A stretch of 64,000 nucleotides of DNA from CAZFDT01 sp964518335 (GTDB taxonomy: Bacteria; Planctomycetota; Phycisphaerae; Phycisphaerales; Phycisphaeraceae): the NCBI GenBank assembly GCA_964518335.1, contig CAZFDT010000020.1:10836-74835 (forward strand). Direction: 5' to 3'. Of the stretch, positions 16,719 to 29,010 are shown in pieces (within the stretch, counting starts at the first letter, position 1; every line of letters starts with the position of its first letter). Below the pieces are notes generated by a model. It saw only the letters and a program-made list of their open reading frames with translations, was not told where the DNA came from and did no database searches. Position numbers and translations under genes: made by a program.

Positions 16719-17486
16719 ATGTCTTCACGCACACCCTACGTCGGCGGGAACTGGAAAATGAACCTCCACAAGGACGAGGCCGTCGCCTTGGCCCGCGAGC
16801 TGGCCGCCAGCGGCGTCGGCGCCGACAAGGTCGAGGTCGCCATCTTCCCCGCCTTTCCATACCTGCTGGCCGTCGCCGAGGTGCTCTGCGAATACAACTC
16901 CGCCATCAAGCTCGGCGCCCAGGACTGCTACTTCGAGCCCAACGGGGCCTACACCGGCGAGGTCTCCTTGGCCATGCTCAAGGACTGCGGCGTCAAGGTC
17001 GTGCTCGTCGGGCACAGCGAACGCCGCCACGTCATCGGCGAAAGCGACGTGCTCATCAACCGCAAGGTTCGCGCTGCACTGGCCCAGGGCCTGGAGGTCA
17101 TCCTCGCCGTCGGCGAAAAGCTCGAGCAGCGCGAGGCCGGCATGACCGACGCCGTCAACGTCGCCCAGTGCGCCTACGGCCTGGCGGGGGTCACTGCAGC
17201 ACAAATGGCCCGCGTCACCATCGCCTACGAGCCCGTCTGGGCCATCGGCACCGGCAAGACCGCCTCCACCGGCGACGCCCAGAACGCCCACGCCGTCATC
17301 CGCACCGCCCTCGGCTCCTGGTACGGCAAGAACGTCGCCGACTCCGTCCGCATCCAGTACGGCGGCAGCGTCAAGCCCGACAACGCCGTCGAGCTCTTCG
17401 CCCAGCCCGATATCGACGGCGGCCTCATCGGCGGCGCCTCCCTCAAGGCCAAGGACTTCGCCGCCATCGTCGCCGCCGGCCAGTGA
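16719..17486 (+). CDS. tpiA: Triosephosphate isomerase
   Basis: Interconverts dihydroxyacetone phosphate and glyceraldehyde 3-phosphate in glycolysis. 255 residues from the ATG at 16719, preceded by CAGGAGATT. Active-site residues are visible: Asn11-Lys13 in GGNWKMN, His99 in LVGHSERR, Glu171 in AYEPVWAIGTGK, and the phosphate-binding QYGGSVKPDN and GGLIGGASL loops. All normal for the family. The longer open frame upstream is not used. No pgk or gap gene is adjacent. Confidence 0.98.
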   Translation: MSSRTPYVGGNWKMNLHKDEAVALARELAASGVGADKVEVAIFPAFPYLLAVAEVLCEYNSAIKLGAQDCYFEPNGAYTGEVSLAMLKDCGVKVVLVGHSERRHVIGESDVLINRKVRAALAQGLEVILAVGEKLEQREAGMTDAVNVAQCAYGLAGVTAAQMARVTIAYEPVWAIGTGKTASTGDAQNAHAVIRTALGSWYGKNVADSVRIQYGGSVKPDNAVELFAQPDIDGGLIGGASLKAKDFAAIVAAGQ

Positions 17487-17537
17487 CCACGCCTGACCCA
17501 CGCGCGACAGTTGCCCTCGGCCCCGCCCGCCCGCGGC

Positions 17538-18362
17538 TCAGCGATGACCGCGATCGTCCGTCGGCGCGTGGCCCCAGAACCGCCGATACGTGCGGCTGAA
17601 GTGGAACGGGTCGGCATAGCCCACCCGCCCGGCCACCTCTTTCACCGCGGCCTGCGTCTCGTGCAGGTGGAACCGCGCCGCCCGCATCCGCAGTTGTGTC
17701 AGATAGCGCTGCGGACTCATGCCCAGACGCTGCTTGAACACCAGACGAAAATGATTGACGCTCAGCCGCGAACGGTCGATCGCCTGCGTCACCGCATCGG
17801 GCAGCGCATAGTGCCGCGCCAGCCATCGCGCCGCGTCGGCGACGGCGCGGTCGGCGTGATGCGTGCGGCCGGGTCCGGACCGCGCCTCGACCGGCGCGGC
17901 CTGCACCAGGAACCGCGCGAGCATCGCCTTCATCTCCCCCTCGGCCTGCAACGCCGCGCCCTCGCCCCGCGAACCCGACAGCACGCCGATACGCCCCAGC
18001 GCCGCCGCCTCCTGACGCGTGTCCGCCGGCCGGGCACGCAGCAACTCGGGCAACTCCGGCAGGCACGGCTCGACTCGGTACTCGAACCACGCCATCGTCA
18101 GCGCCGCCCGGCCCACCGCTACCCACCGCCGATGCGCGTACGCCGGCACGAGCACCATGTCCCCGGCCGCCAGCGCCCACTGCCGCTCGTCCAGCCGGTA
18201 CGACACCCGGCCGGCGACCACAAGAATCAGCCTGGGCAAGTGCAACACCACGTCGGCGACGGCAAACCCCGCCCGCCACGTCTGCCGCCGCGCCTCGCCC
18301 ACGTGCAGGCGCGACACCAGCAGACGGTCCAGATAGTCGAGTGCGGCGCTCGCCATCGCCAC
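17538..18362 (-). CDS. AraC family transcriptional regulator
   Basis: 274 residues. The N-terminal half is a cupin-like sensor (LILVVAGRVSYRLDERQWALAAGDMVLVPAY), and the C-terminal ~100 residues form the double helix-turn-helix (VTQAIDRSRLSVNHFRLVFKQ, then VKEVAGRVGYADPFHFSRTYRR). AraC proteins of this kind usually sense small sugars or related ligands. It is convergent with tpiA and faces away from the secreted-protein cluster that begins at 18564. Confidence 0.93.
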   Translation of the reverse strand: MAMASAALDYLDRLLVSRLHVGEARRQTWRAGFAVADVVLHLPRLILVVAGRVSYRLDERQWALAAGDMVLVPAYAHRRWVAVGRAALTMAWFEYRVEPCLPELPELLRARPADTRQEAAALGRIGVLSGSRGEGAALQAEGEMKAMLARFLVQAAPVEARSGPGRTHHADRAVADAARWLARHYALPDAVTQAIDRSRLSVNHFRLVFKQRLGMSPQRYLTQLRMRAARFHLHETQAAVKEVAGRVGYADPFHFSRTYRRFWGHAPTDDRGHR

Positions 18363-18437
18363 GCACTATGAAACACCGCCGCCACGGCGTCAAAACGCGG
18401 CGGCGCCGGGGGCACTGGACCGGGAAAAACAAGGGAC

Positions 18438-18443
18438 TATAAT
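18438..18443 (+). promoter_or_regulatory. Consensus -10 element before the LEPLE-protein gene
   Basis: A perfect TATAAT, with CTGGAC 17 bp upstream (18415-18420) as a weak -35. It would start a transcript near 18450, serving the 37-residue leader ORF and the LEPLE protein gene. Confidence 0.45.
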
Positions 18444-18563
18444 ATCCGTTGAAGTCTGTCGGCCAGGGAGTGAGGCCGCGCGGACGGGACCCCTTCGCCT
18501 TCTCCCCGCGACGACATGATCGCAGGTGCCTGGGGCTGTCGGCCTGGCCGACGGAGGTGCCTT

Positions 18564-18677
18564 ATGTCGCGCAACCGTGTTCTGAGATGGCTGGTCATGG
18601 CGATTCTTCTGGCCGCCGCCGGCGCCGTCAACGCCGCGGCGGTCGGCTCCGTTCTTTCAACTGGAGGTGCATCATGA
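18564..18677 (+). CDS. 37-residue signal-peptide-like ORF
   Basis: A small ORF preceded by ACGGAGGTG. The peptide is MSRNRVLRWLVMAILLAAAG followed by 17 small residues (ending LSTGGAS), with the shape of a signal peptide or single membrane helix. Its TGA overlaps the ATG of the next gene (ATGA at 18674-18677), so the two are translationally coupled. It may be a leader that sets translation of the next gene or a detached secretion signal. Confidence 0.45.
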   Translation: MSRNRVLRWLVMAILLAAAGAVNAAAVGSVLSTGGAS

Positions 18678-19174
18678 CGCCCAGCGATGATCGTGACAGG
18701 TCGGTGGCCGCGCCTGACGACGGGCCGCGGCTCGAGCCGTTGGAGGGCCGGATCCTGCTCAGCGCCGTGGCGGGGCTGGCGGCGGCGAAGCTGCCCGCGT
18801 CGATCCAGGGCGCCTACACCGCGCAGGTGACGGCCCAGGTCGTCGGGCGCGGCACGTTCAACTACGCCGGCGGCGGCGCCCTCAACGCCAAGGGCATCAA
18901 GCTCCGCGTCAACAGCGGCATCGACGTGATCGTGTTCAAGTTCAACCGCCAGGTGCGCGTCCGGCAGACGGCGGCGGCGGTGAAAGTCAACTGCAGCGGC
19001 ACCGCCAAGGTCCGCGACGACGTGGGCGGCTTCATCGTGCCCCTGACCGCACGCTTCCGCGTCAAGCAGGGCGTCGCCGGCCTGGTCCTCGTCGGCCGCT
19101 TCCAGGGCGCAATGCCCGGCTCCGGCGCGGCCGTCAGCGGCAAAGTCAACGGCGCCCAGGTCGTCACGTCGTAG
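18674..19174 (+). CDS. Planctomycete LEPLE-motif secreted protein
   Basis: 166 residues with an N-terminal LEPLEGRILLSA motif (residues 20-31), which marks many extracellular planctomycete proteins. No classical signal peptide precedes it in this frame. The rest is a beta-rich domain (TAQVTAQVVGRGTFNYAGGG, VLVGRFQGAMPG) of unknown function, perhaps an adhesin-like repeat unit. ACTGGAGG upstream is a good ribosome site, and the gene is also coupled to the overlapping small ORF. Confidence 0.75.
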   Translation: MTPSDDRDRSVAAPDDGPRLEPLEGRILLSAVAGLAAAKLPASIQGAYTAQVTAQVVGRGTFNYAGGGALNAKGIKLRVNSGIDVIVFKFNRQVRVRQTAAAVKVNCSGTAKVRDDVGGFIVPLTARFRVKQGVAGLVLVGRFQGAMPGSGAAVSGKVNGAQVVTS

Positions 19175-19223
19175 CGAGTGAGTCTGTGTGTGTCGGGGGG
19201 AGCCTCTTGCGAAAGGATCTGTC

Positions 19224-20033
19224 ATGTCAAGCAACGTACGATGGCTGGCCGCGGCCGCACTACTGGCTGCGCCGCTGGCACTTCACGGCGAAACCTATGT
19301 CGTGACCATCAGAACCGCCACGCAGCGGGACGTGGGCTCCAACGCCACGGGCACCGACGCCAACGTGGACATCCAGTTCATCGGATCCACCGGCGAAAGC
19401 GACTGGGTGCGGTTGGACCGACCCGGTTACAACGACTTCGAGAGTGGCACCACCGACAGCGTCACAGTCACCGCCGACGATGTGGGCACGCTCACGTCGA
19501 TCCGGCTGCGTCACGACAACTCCGGCCACAAGCCCGGGTGGGCGGTCGAATACGTCGATGTGAAGAAGGGCACAGCTTCGGTCAAGCGGGCACCGTGCTA
19601 TCGCTGGCTGGCGCGCGATGAAGACGACGGCGCCATCGAGCGCGAGCTGGCGTTCGTGCCCGCCATCGTCTACTCCGTGCGCGTCACGACCGCCAACGTG
19701 GACAAGGCCGGCACCGACGCCAACGTCTATGTCCGACTGGCCAGCTCGCAATGGGACAGCTACAACCGCCTGCTCGACGATCCGACGCGCGACGACTTCG
19801 AGCGCGGCAGTGTCGCCACCTATCCGCTGATGTTCAGAAATCTGGGCAACTACACGACGCTCACGTGTCACATCGGCCACGACAACACCAACAAGAACGC
19901 CGGCTGGTGTGTGAGCGAAGTCATGGTCACCGCAACGATCCAGGGCCAGCAGCACCTGTGGCGCTGGCGCGGTCAGCAGTGGCTCGAATCCACCCACTGC
20001 TGGACCACGCTCACTCTTAATCGTGAGTATTGA
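19224..20033 (+). CDS. Secreted protein with two PLAT/LH2 domains
   Basis: 269 residues from the ATG at 19224. A signal peptide (about 1-24, VRWLAAAALLAAPLALHGE) is followed by two tandem PLAT (polycystin/lipoxygenase/alpha-toxin) domains. The first has TGTDANVDIQFIGSTGESD and LRHDNSGHKPGWAVEYVDV; the second has AGTDANVYVRLASSQWDSYN and IGHDNTNKNAGWCVSEVMV. PLAT domains are beta-sandwiches that bind lipids or proteins at membranes. There is no attached catalytic domain. A Trp-rich segment (LWRWRGQQWLES) is present near the end. Confidence 0.88.
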   Translation: MSSNVRWLAAAALLAAPLALHGETYVVTIRTATQRDVGSNATGTDANVDIQFIGSTGESDWVRLDRPGYNDFESGTTDSVTVTADDVGTLTSIRLRHDNSGHKPGWAVEYVDVKKGTASVKRAPCYRWLARDEDDGAIERELAFVPAIVYSVRVTTANVDKAGTDANVYVRLASSQWDSYNRLLDDPTRDDFERGSVATYPLMFRNLGNYTTLTCHIGHDNTNKNAGWCVSEVMVTATIQGQQHLWRWRGQQWLESTHCWTTLTLNREY

Positions 20034-20225
20034 TCGCCGGGGCCTGCTTGGGTTGGAGCGACGTCATGTCACACCTCGATCCGAACATCCGCAGCGGGAC
20101 CTGGTGACGCCGACCACCGCGCCGCCTGGCGTCTTCATGGCCGGCAGCGGTGCGTCGGCGCGACGGCAGCGTCGGATGACGCCGCCGCCTGTGTTCGATC
20201 CTGACCTTCATAAGGAGACCTCATC

Positions 20226-21044
20226 ATGGTCAACAAGTGCTTGGGATGGATCGCGGCGTGCATCTGCGTCGCCCTTTCCGTGCCGGCTTTCGCCGATTGG
20301 ATGGTCGGCGATCCCCACAAGATGCACTTTCCTCAGTTGCCCGATCCCTTGGGCTGGGACGTGGAGTTTGTCTCGCCTACCAACAAGATCGGCGACGACT
20401 GGGTCTGCACGCAATCCGGACCCGTCGATGACATTCACATCTGGCTGTCATGGCAGGAGGACAACCATGGCCTGCCGGGCGTGATCCATCATGTGGGCGT
20501 GGAGATCTACGACAACGTGCCGCCGGACGGCTTGCTGCCCTACAGCCGGCCGGGACAACTGTTGTGGAGCCGCGTGTTCGACGAGGCGCTGGGCGGATTC
20601 ACGCGACGGCCCTATGGCGCCGGGGACCAGGGCTGGTACTCGCCGCAACTGGGCACGCAACCGGGCGTCGCGTGGAACCGGCCCGATCATGCGTTGTTCG
20701 AGCAACTCAACATCACGCACATCGCAGACCCGTTCGTTCAGATCCAGGGGCAGACATACTGGCTGGTGATGTGGGTGTCGTGGGACGACCTGGTGCAGAG
20801 CCCGGCAGGCTGGAAGACGGCGGACGTCAACGCCTATCCTCCGCCCTTCACCGGGCAACATTTCATGGACGATGCCGTGTGGTTCGACTGGACCGAGCCG
20901 GACCCACTGCTGGTGTGGAATGAGCTGCGCGATCCCATCACCGAAGCGTCGCTCGATCTGGCGTTTGTGATCACGCCGGAACCGGGCACGCTGATGGTGG
21001 TGTTGATCGGGTTGGGCGTGGGGTTGAAGTGGCGCCGTCGCTGA
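20226..21044 (+). CDS. PEP-CTERM protein with a DUF7901-like domain
   Basis: 272 residues. Signal peptide (MVNKCLGWIAACICVALSVP), then a domain with MVGDPHKMHFPQLPDPLGWD and IHIWLSWQED that recurs in Phycisphaerae secreted proteins, and a C-terminal TPEPGTL motif followed by a hydrophobic helix and KWRRR. PEP-CTERM proteins are processed by an exosortase and placed at the cell surface. The ribosome site AAGGAG precedes the ATG. The 192-bp gap upstream holds no clear gene. Confidence 0.9.
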   Translation: MVNKCLGWIAACICVALSVPAFADWMVGDPHKMHFPQLPDPLGWDVEFVSPTNKIGDDWVCTQSGPVDDIHIWLSWQEDNHGLPGVIHHVGVEIYDNVPPDGLLPYSRPGQLLWSRVFDEALGGFTRRPYGAGDQGWYSPQLGTQPGVAWNRPDHALFEQLNITHIADPFVQIQGQTYWLVMWVSWDDLVQSPAGWKTADVNAYPPPFTGQHFMDDAVWFDWTEPDPLLVWNELRDPITEASLDLAFVITPEPGTLMVVLIGLGVGLKWRRR

Positions 21045-21177
21045 GGGCGTGCGGCGTCGCAGGTTCGTGAGGGGTGGGTTGGGAGCGGGGGCAAGGCAAG
21101 GCCCGGCGCCGCACCGGCTCCGGGCCTGTTGATCGTCGCTGACCTCGATCCGCACCCCTCACCGAAAGGCCTCTGCC

Positions 21178-21678
21178 ATGCCTGATTCCCCTTCCGATTC
21201 CGACGTGCAGGCGGTTCGATCCGGCGTGGACAAAGTCGTCGCCGCCGCCGGCGCGGTCATCATCGGCTTTCTGCTGTACATCCTGATCGCCAATCGCGGG
21301 GCGATCTTCGACAAGCCGACGCGCTACACGGTTCCCGCCGAGACGTTCTATCTGCCGCAGGGCGATCCGACCGCGGGACGGCAGGTGCTGGTGCAGATGC
21401 GCTGCACAGCCTGCCACCGGGTCGCCGGGGAGACGTTCGACCCGCCGGTGGCCGATCCGCCCGTCCCCGTGGCGCTCGATGCGGCGCTGGGCCGTCAGCC
21501 GCCGTGGCGCGTCGCCGAGTCGATCGTCGCGCCCAGTCATCGTGTGCCGCAGGACATCGCCCACGTCGGCGAAGCTGGCCTGTCGCGCATGGGCAACTAC
21601 GGGCACGTCATGACCGTGCAGCAGCTCACCGACCTGGTCGCCTACCTCAGGTCACTGCAACCATCGGCGGCGAAATGA
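21178..21678 (+). CDS. Membrane-anchored c-type cytochrome
   Basis: 166 residues with an N-terminal membrane helix (VVAAAGAVIIGFLLYILIA, about 20-40) and one haem-c site, CTACH, at 76-80 after VLVQMR. A Met in GHVMTVQQLTDLVAYLRSL is a likely sixth ligand; this final helix is typical of class I cytochromes c. The domain would face the periplasm. It is followed closely by a b-type membrane protein, suggesting the pair passes electrons across or along the membrane. Confidence 0.9.
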   Translation: MPDSPSDSDVQAVRSGVDKVVAAAGAVIIGFLLYILIANRGAIFDKPTRYTVPAETFYLPQGDPTAGRQVLVQMRCTACHRVAGETFDPPVADPPVPVALDAALGRQPPWRVAESIVAPSHRVPQDIAHVGEAGLSRMGNYGHVMTVQQLTDLVAYLRSLQPSAAK

Positions 21679-21769
21679 GCGCTGCGCGGGGTTGACAGCC
21701 GCGGGGCACGGCGGACAATCGTGGTCGGAAAGCCATGGTGCGCGAACGGAGCCGGACGAAAGGGCCGTC

Positions 21770-22198
21770 ATGCGCCGCAATGTGCTGCACTTCACCGTGG
21801 ACGTGGTGCTGTTCCTGTCGGTCCTGGGACTGATGCTCACGGGTCTGCTGATCGCGTTCGTGCTGCCGCCGGGGCAGGGCGGGGCCAAGGTGTGGGGGTG
21901 GACGCGGCACGACTGGGGCGACGTGCATTTCTGGATCGCGATCGTGATGCTCGCCACGGTGGTGCTGCACGTGATCCTCAACTGGGGCTGGGTGTGCAAC
22001 GTGGCGGTGCGGCTGACCAATCGCCGCGCGACGCCGCCCACCGGCTGGCGGCGCAACGCCGCGGGGCTGGTCCTGGTGGGACTGCTGGTGGCGGTGGTGG
22101 CGGGGTTCCTGTGGCTGGCGGCCTGCGCCAGGGAGTCGGCGGGCCCCGGCGAGGGCCTGCACGGTCGCGGCCGGGGCTGGCGCCACGTCGAGCCCTGA
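21770..22198 (+). CDS. Cytochrome b561/DUF4405-like membrane protein
   Basis: 142 residues from the ATG at 21770 (MRRNVLHF). Membrane helices lie at about 10-35, 50-75 and 100-125. Helix-end His residues (LHF at the start, RHDWGDVHFWIAI, VVLHVILNWGW) are the expected haem-b ligands. This small di-haem-type fold often accompanies cytochromes c or oxidoreductases. The frame is open further upstream, but homologues begin near the first helix. Confidence 0.8.
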   Translation: MRRNVLHFTVDVVLFLSVLGLMLTGLLIAFVLPPGQGGAKVWGWTRHDWGDVHFWIAIVMLATVVLHVILNWGWVCNVAVRLTNRRATPPTGWRRNAAGLVLVGLLVAVVAGFLWLAACARESAGPGEGLHGRGRGWRHVEP

Positions 22199-22245
22199 CC
22201 GTCCGCGCCACCCCCCCCGCGCAGCGCTCGCGTCGTAACCATCTC

Positions 22246-22262
22246 GCATATCAACAGATAGC
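22246..22262. promoter_or_regulatory. metH: Imperfect palindrome upstream of metH
   Basis: An inverted repeat with TATC/GATA half-sites flanked by GC (17 bp). A second repeat (ATCCG / CGGAT) lies about 50 bp further down. Their placement 80-100 bp before metH suits an operator for a methionine-cycle regulator, but no regulator gene is adjacent. This is a candidate only. Confidence 0.3.
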
Positions 22263-22344
22263 ACTGTTACGCCGGGACTGGTCAAACCGTGGGCGGCGGT
22301 GTATGATCTATTTATCCGGATTGACGGATGGAACTACGGAGCCC

Positions 22345-25893
<3,549 letters not shown>

Positions 25894-25997
25894 CAGCCGG
25901 GCGGCCGCGGGTGGGCCCGGCGCTCGTGCGTTTTCGACATGTTTTCGATGTTTGCGGCCATGGCGTGCGACGCCGCTGCAGTTACACTTGCAGCACC

Positions 25998-27347
25998 ATG
26001 ACCGCCACCCTTGTCGAAGCGCCCCGCCGCACCCCCGTGATCCACGACGTTGACGTGCTGGTGCTCGGCGGCAGTTGCACCGGGGTGTTCGCCGCGATCC
26101 GCGCTGCGCGGCTGGGCTGCCGCGTCGCCCTCGTCGAAAAGGCCGGGTGCTTCGGCGGCGTCGCCACGCTCTCGCTCGTCAACGTCTGGCACTCGCCCTT
26201 CGACACCACCTACGAGCGCCCGATCATCGGCGGGCTGACCGTCGAAACCATCGACCGCCTGCGCCAGCGCGACGCCGTCATCGACCGTCAGCGCAGCCCG
26301 CACTGGGCCTGGGCGTTCAACCCCTGGGAGCTGCAGATCGAGCTGGACGAGATGGTCGCCGAAGCGGGCGTGCGGCCGTTCCTGCATACGCAGTTCGTCG
26401 CGCCGCACGTCGAGGACGGGCGGCTGGTCGCGGCGATTGTCGAGAACAAGAGCGGTCGCGGCGCGATCCGCGCCCGCATGTTCATCGACGCCACCGGCGA
26501 CGGCGACGTGTGCCAGCGACTGGGCCTGGACACTTACACCGCCAACGCGATTCAGCCGGCGACCACCTGCGCCATCTTCTCCGGCTGGCCGACCACCGAG
26601 GGATTCGACCTGGGCCGCACCGTCCGCGAGCACGGGCAGGAGTTCGGTCTGGCGCCCGGATTCTCATGGGGCGTTAGCGTGCCTCCGCACCGTCACACCT
26701 ACATGCTCGCCGGCACGCGCGTCACCGGGGCCAACTGCGCCGACGCCGACGCCCTCACCCGCGCCGAGATCGACGGGCGCCGCCAGGTCCGCGCCATCAT
26801 GGACCTGTTGCGCAAGCACCACCCCGGGCAGACGATCGCCCTGCAGGCCCTGCCCGCGCGCATCGGCATCCGCGAAAGCCGCCACGTCCGCTGCCACTAC
26901 CAGCTCACCGGCGACGACGTGCTGCACGGCCGACGCTTCGACGACGCCATCGCCAACGGCAGCTACCGCGTCGATGTCCATCACCAGGACAAGCCCGGCA
27001 TCACGCTGCGCTACCTCGACGGCAGCGAGGAATACTGCGTGCCCGGGCAGGCGACGCAACGCTCGCGCTGGCGCCCGCCCTCGGCCGACAACCCCACCTT
27101 CTATCAGATCCCCCTGCGCAGCCTCATACCGCAAGGCCCCTTCGCCAACGTCATCGTCGCCGGGCGCATGCTCGACGCCGACCCCATCGCCCACGCCGGC
27201 ATCCGCGTCATGGTGAACATGAACCAGACCGGCGAAGCCGCGGGCGTCGCCGCCAGCCTGGCGCTGCGCCAGGACGTGGCGCTGGCCCAGCTCCCGGCCG
27301 CCGCTGTCCGCGCCGCCCTCACCGCCGGTGGGTCGATCGTGGTGTAA
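25998..27347 (+). CDS. FAD-dependent oxidoreductase
   Basis: 449 residues from the ATG at 25998. The N-terminal dinucleotide-binding motif is VLVLGGSCTGVFAAIRAARLG, followed by VALVEKAGCFGGVATLSLVN. A MFIDATGDGDV block and an FANVIVAGRMLDADPIAHAGI segment place it in the FAD_oxidored family, common in planctomycetes and often found beside carbohydrate genes. The reaction is unknown. It has no signal peptide and is probably cytoplasmic. Confidence 0.9.
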   Translation: MTATLVEAPRRTPVIHDVDVLVLGGSCTGVFAAIRAARLGCRVALVEKAGCFGGVATLSLVNVWHSPFDTTYERPIIGGLTVETIDRLRQRDAVIDRQRSPHWAWAFNPWELQIELDEMVAEAGVRPFLHTQFVAPHVEDGRLVAAIVENKSGRGAIRARMFIDATGDGDVCQRLGLDTYTANAIQPATTCAIFSGWPTTEGFDLGRTVREHGQEFGLAPGFSWGVSVPPHRHTYMLAGTRVTGANCADADALTRAEIDGRRQVRAIMDLLRKHHPGQTIALQALPARIGIRESRHVRCHYQLTGDDVLHGRRFDDAIANGSYRVDVHHQDKPGITLRYLDGSEEYCVPGQATQRSRWRPPSADNPTFYQIPLRSLIPQGPFANVIVAGRMLDADPIAHAGIRVMVNMNQTGEAAGVAASLALRQDVALAQLPAAAVRAALTAGGSIVV

Positions 27348-27365
27348 CTGCGTCGGGATCGCGCC

Positions 27366-29000
27366 TCACGGCGACTGGGCGTACACGCGGACGTAGTCCA
27401 CGTACATATCGACGATGCCGTCGTACTGGGACAGGTCCACGGGCCAGCCGCCGCCGGTGGCGAAGTTGATGAAGAAGAACAGCGGGCGCGAGCCTGACAG
27501 TCGCGCGGTTTTGTGGCGGGTGACCTCGATGTTGTCGCAGTAGTAGATGGTGTCTTCCTCGCCGACGAGCACGCCGTAGGTGTGAAACGACTCGTACCAG
27601 GTGGCGCGGTTGCCGTCGCCGAGTTCGGTCATTTTGATCTGGCCGTAGAAGCGTGGCTGGGTGTAATCCTTGCCGCCGTCGGGGGCCTGGTTCCAGTAAT
27701 GGCTGGCGATCCAGTAGCCCTTCTGGTTGGGGTGGCCGGGGCCTTCGCCGCCGTAGGCTTCGATGATGTCCAGTTCATCGACGGGCTCCTTGAGACCCTT
27801 GTAGATGTCCTGGGTCATGATCCAGAAGGCGGGCCAGGTGCCGGGAGCGGACTGGGCGATGAATCGGCACTCGAAGTAGCAGGGTGCGTTGACGGTGATG
27901 CCGGTGCCGTCCATGCGGAGGGCGGAGATGAGGCCGGCGGTCTTTTTGTGCTGATCGGTGCGGAGGCGGAGGTAGGTGTCGCGTTGTGAGAAGGGCGTGG
28001 TCTGTTTGTTCTCGTGGTCGGAGAAGGGGACGGTGGAGAAGTCGCCGCCGCCGGGCTTGTGGGAGGTGTAGGTAGTGCCCTTGCCGTCGCGGGAGATGGA
28101 GAGTTCGGGCTTGTCGAAGTCGTCGAGGAAGACGAGCTTCATGCCCTTGGCCTGCGGGGGCGCTTCGCGTGGCGCGCCCTGATGCCACGCCACGCCGCCG
28201 GCGTTGTACACCATGAGGTAGTAGTTGTTGCGCTTGGCGCCGTGGCTGGCGCTGACGCTGATGGTGATCGGCCCGCGCGGGAAGCGGTTGGCGGGGAACA
28301 CGATCGAGCCCTCGCCGGCGTCGTCGAGCTGCACTTGACCGATGGTCTCCATGCGGCCGATGTCGCCCTCGGGCAGCCACGAACTGATCGTGGCGGTGCG
28401 CAGACCCGGGGCGCTGAACTTCAGCGTCGTGTCGCCGCGGATCGTCGAGCCGTACGCCGGCTCGGTGACGATGACCTGCCCGGCCTTGCGGAACGCCGGG
28501 AGCTTGGGGCCCGACACGTGCACCAGTCGCCACTGCGCCGACCACCAGTTCTTGTCGCTGGGCGTCTTGTCGAGCGAGGCGTCGGGGGGCTGGGCCTGCT
28601 TCTCGATGTTGACGAACTTGCCGGTGCCGACGTTGCGCAGCGTGACGAACTGACCGACCGGCTCGATGAACCAGCGGGCGCGATCGTCGTCGGCCTTGGC
28701 GACCAGCGCCAGGGCGTCGCTGTCGTCGGCCACGCGCAGATAGCCCCCGCTTTTGTGCCGAAGCTCGAACGAAGCGCCCTGGGGCACAATCGCCCACAGC
28801 GACGCGTCATCGTCCGCCTTGCCGCTGTGCACGCCCTCGCGGTTCGCCGCCAGGTGGCGCTCGCCGATCCACCGGCTCTGGATGCGATGCACCGACACCT
28901 CCGCCGCCGCCGCTGTCTGCACGCATGTCGTCATCACACACCACCACAGCACGGTGCAATACCCGGCCGGCGCGGCTGCCGTCAAACGTTGCATGGTCAT
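27366..29000 (-). CDS. GH16 family glycosidase with N-terminal beta-trefoil-like domain
   Basis: 544 residues, secreted (hydrophobic N-terminus with LWWCVMTTCVQTAAAAE). Residues ~40-165 show three beta-trefoil-like repeats (e.g. GGYLRVADDSDALALVAKAD, then GTGKFVNIEKQ) as in ricin/fascin-type carbohydrate-binding modules. An Ig-like segment follows (about 170-280). The GH16 catalytic domain has the ExDxxE signature ELDIIE at 409-414 (Glu409 nucleophile, Glu414 acid/base), and its end has TGGGWPVDLSQYDG and MYVDYVRVY. GH16 enzymes cleave beta-1,3/1,4 glucans, agar, carrageenan or similar. The substrate is not certain. It is the last gene of the operon that starts at 30542. Confidence 0.9.
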   Translation of the reverse strand: MTMQRLTAAAPAGYCTVLWWCVMTTCVQTAAAAEVSVHRIQSRWIGERHLAANREGVHSGKADDDASLWAIVPQGASFELRHKSGGYLRVADDSDALALVAKADDDRARWFIEPVGQFVTLRNVGTGKFVNIEKQAQPPDASLDKTPSDKNWWSAQWRLVHVSGPKLPAFRKAGQVIVTEPAYGSTIRGDTTLKFSAPGLRTATISSWLPEGDIGRMETIGQVQLDDAGEGSIVFPANRFPRGPITISVSASHGAKRNNYYLMVYNAGGVAWHQGAPREAPPQAKGMKLVFLDDFDKPELSISRDGKGTTYTSHKPGGGDFSTVPFSDHENKQTTPFSQRDTYLRLRTDQHKKTAGLISALRMDGTGITVNAPCYFECRFIAQSAPGTWPAFWIMTQDIYKGLKEPVDELDIIEAYGGEGPGHPNQKGYWIASHYWNQAPDGGKDYTQPRFYGQIKMTELGDGNRATWYESFHTYGVLVGEEDTIYYCDNIEVTRHKTARLSGSRPLFFFINFATGGGWPVDLSQYDGIVDMYVDYVRVYAQSP

Positions 29001-29010
29001 GATGGTTCCT

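Noticed and set aside
22199..22344. Cobalamin or SAM/SAH riboswitch before metH
   Set aside because: I looked for the conserved B12-box and SAM cores and found none; the short leader does not fold in the expected way.
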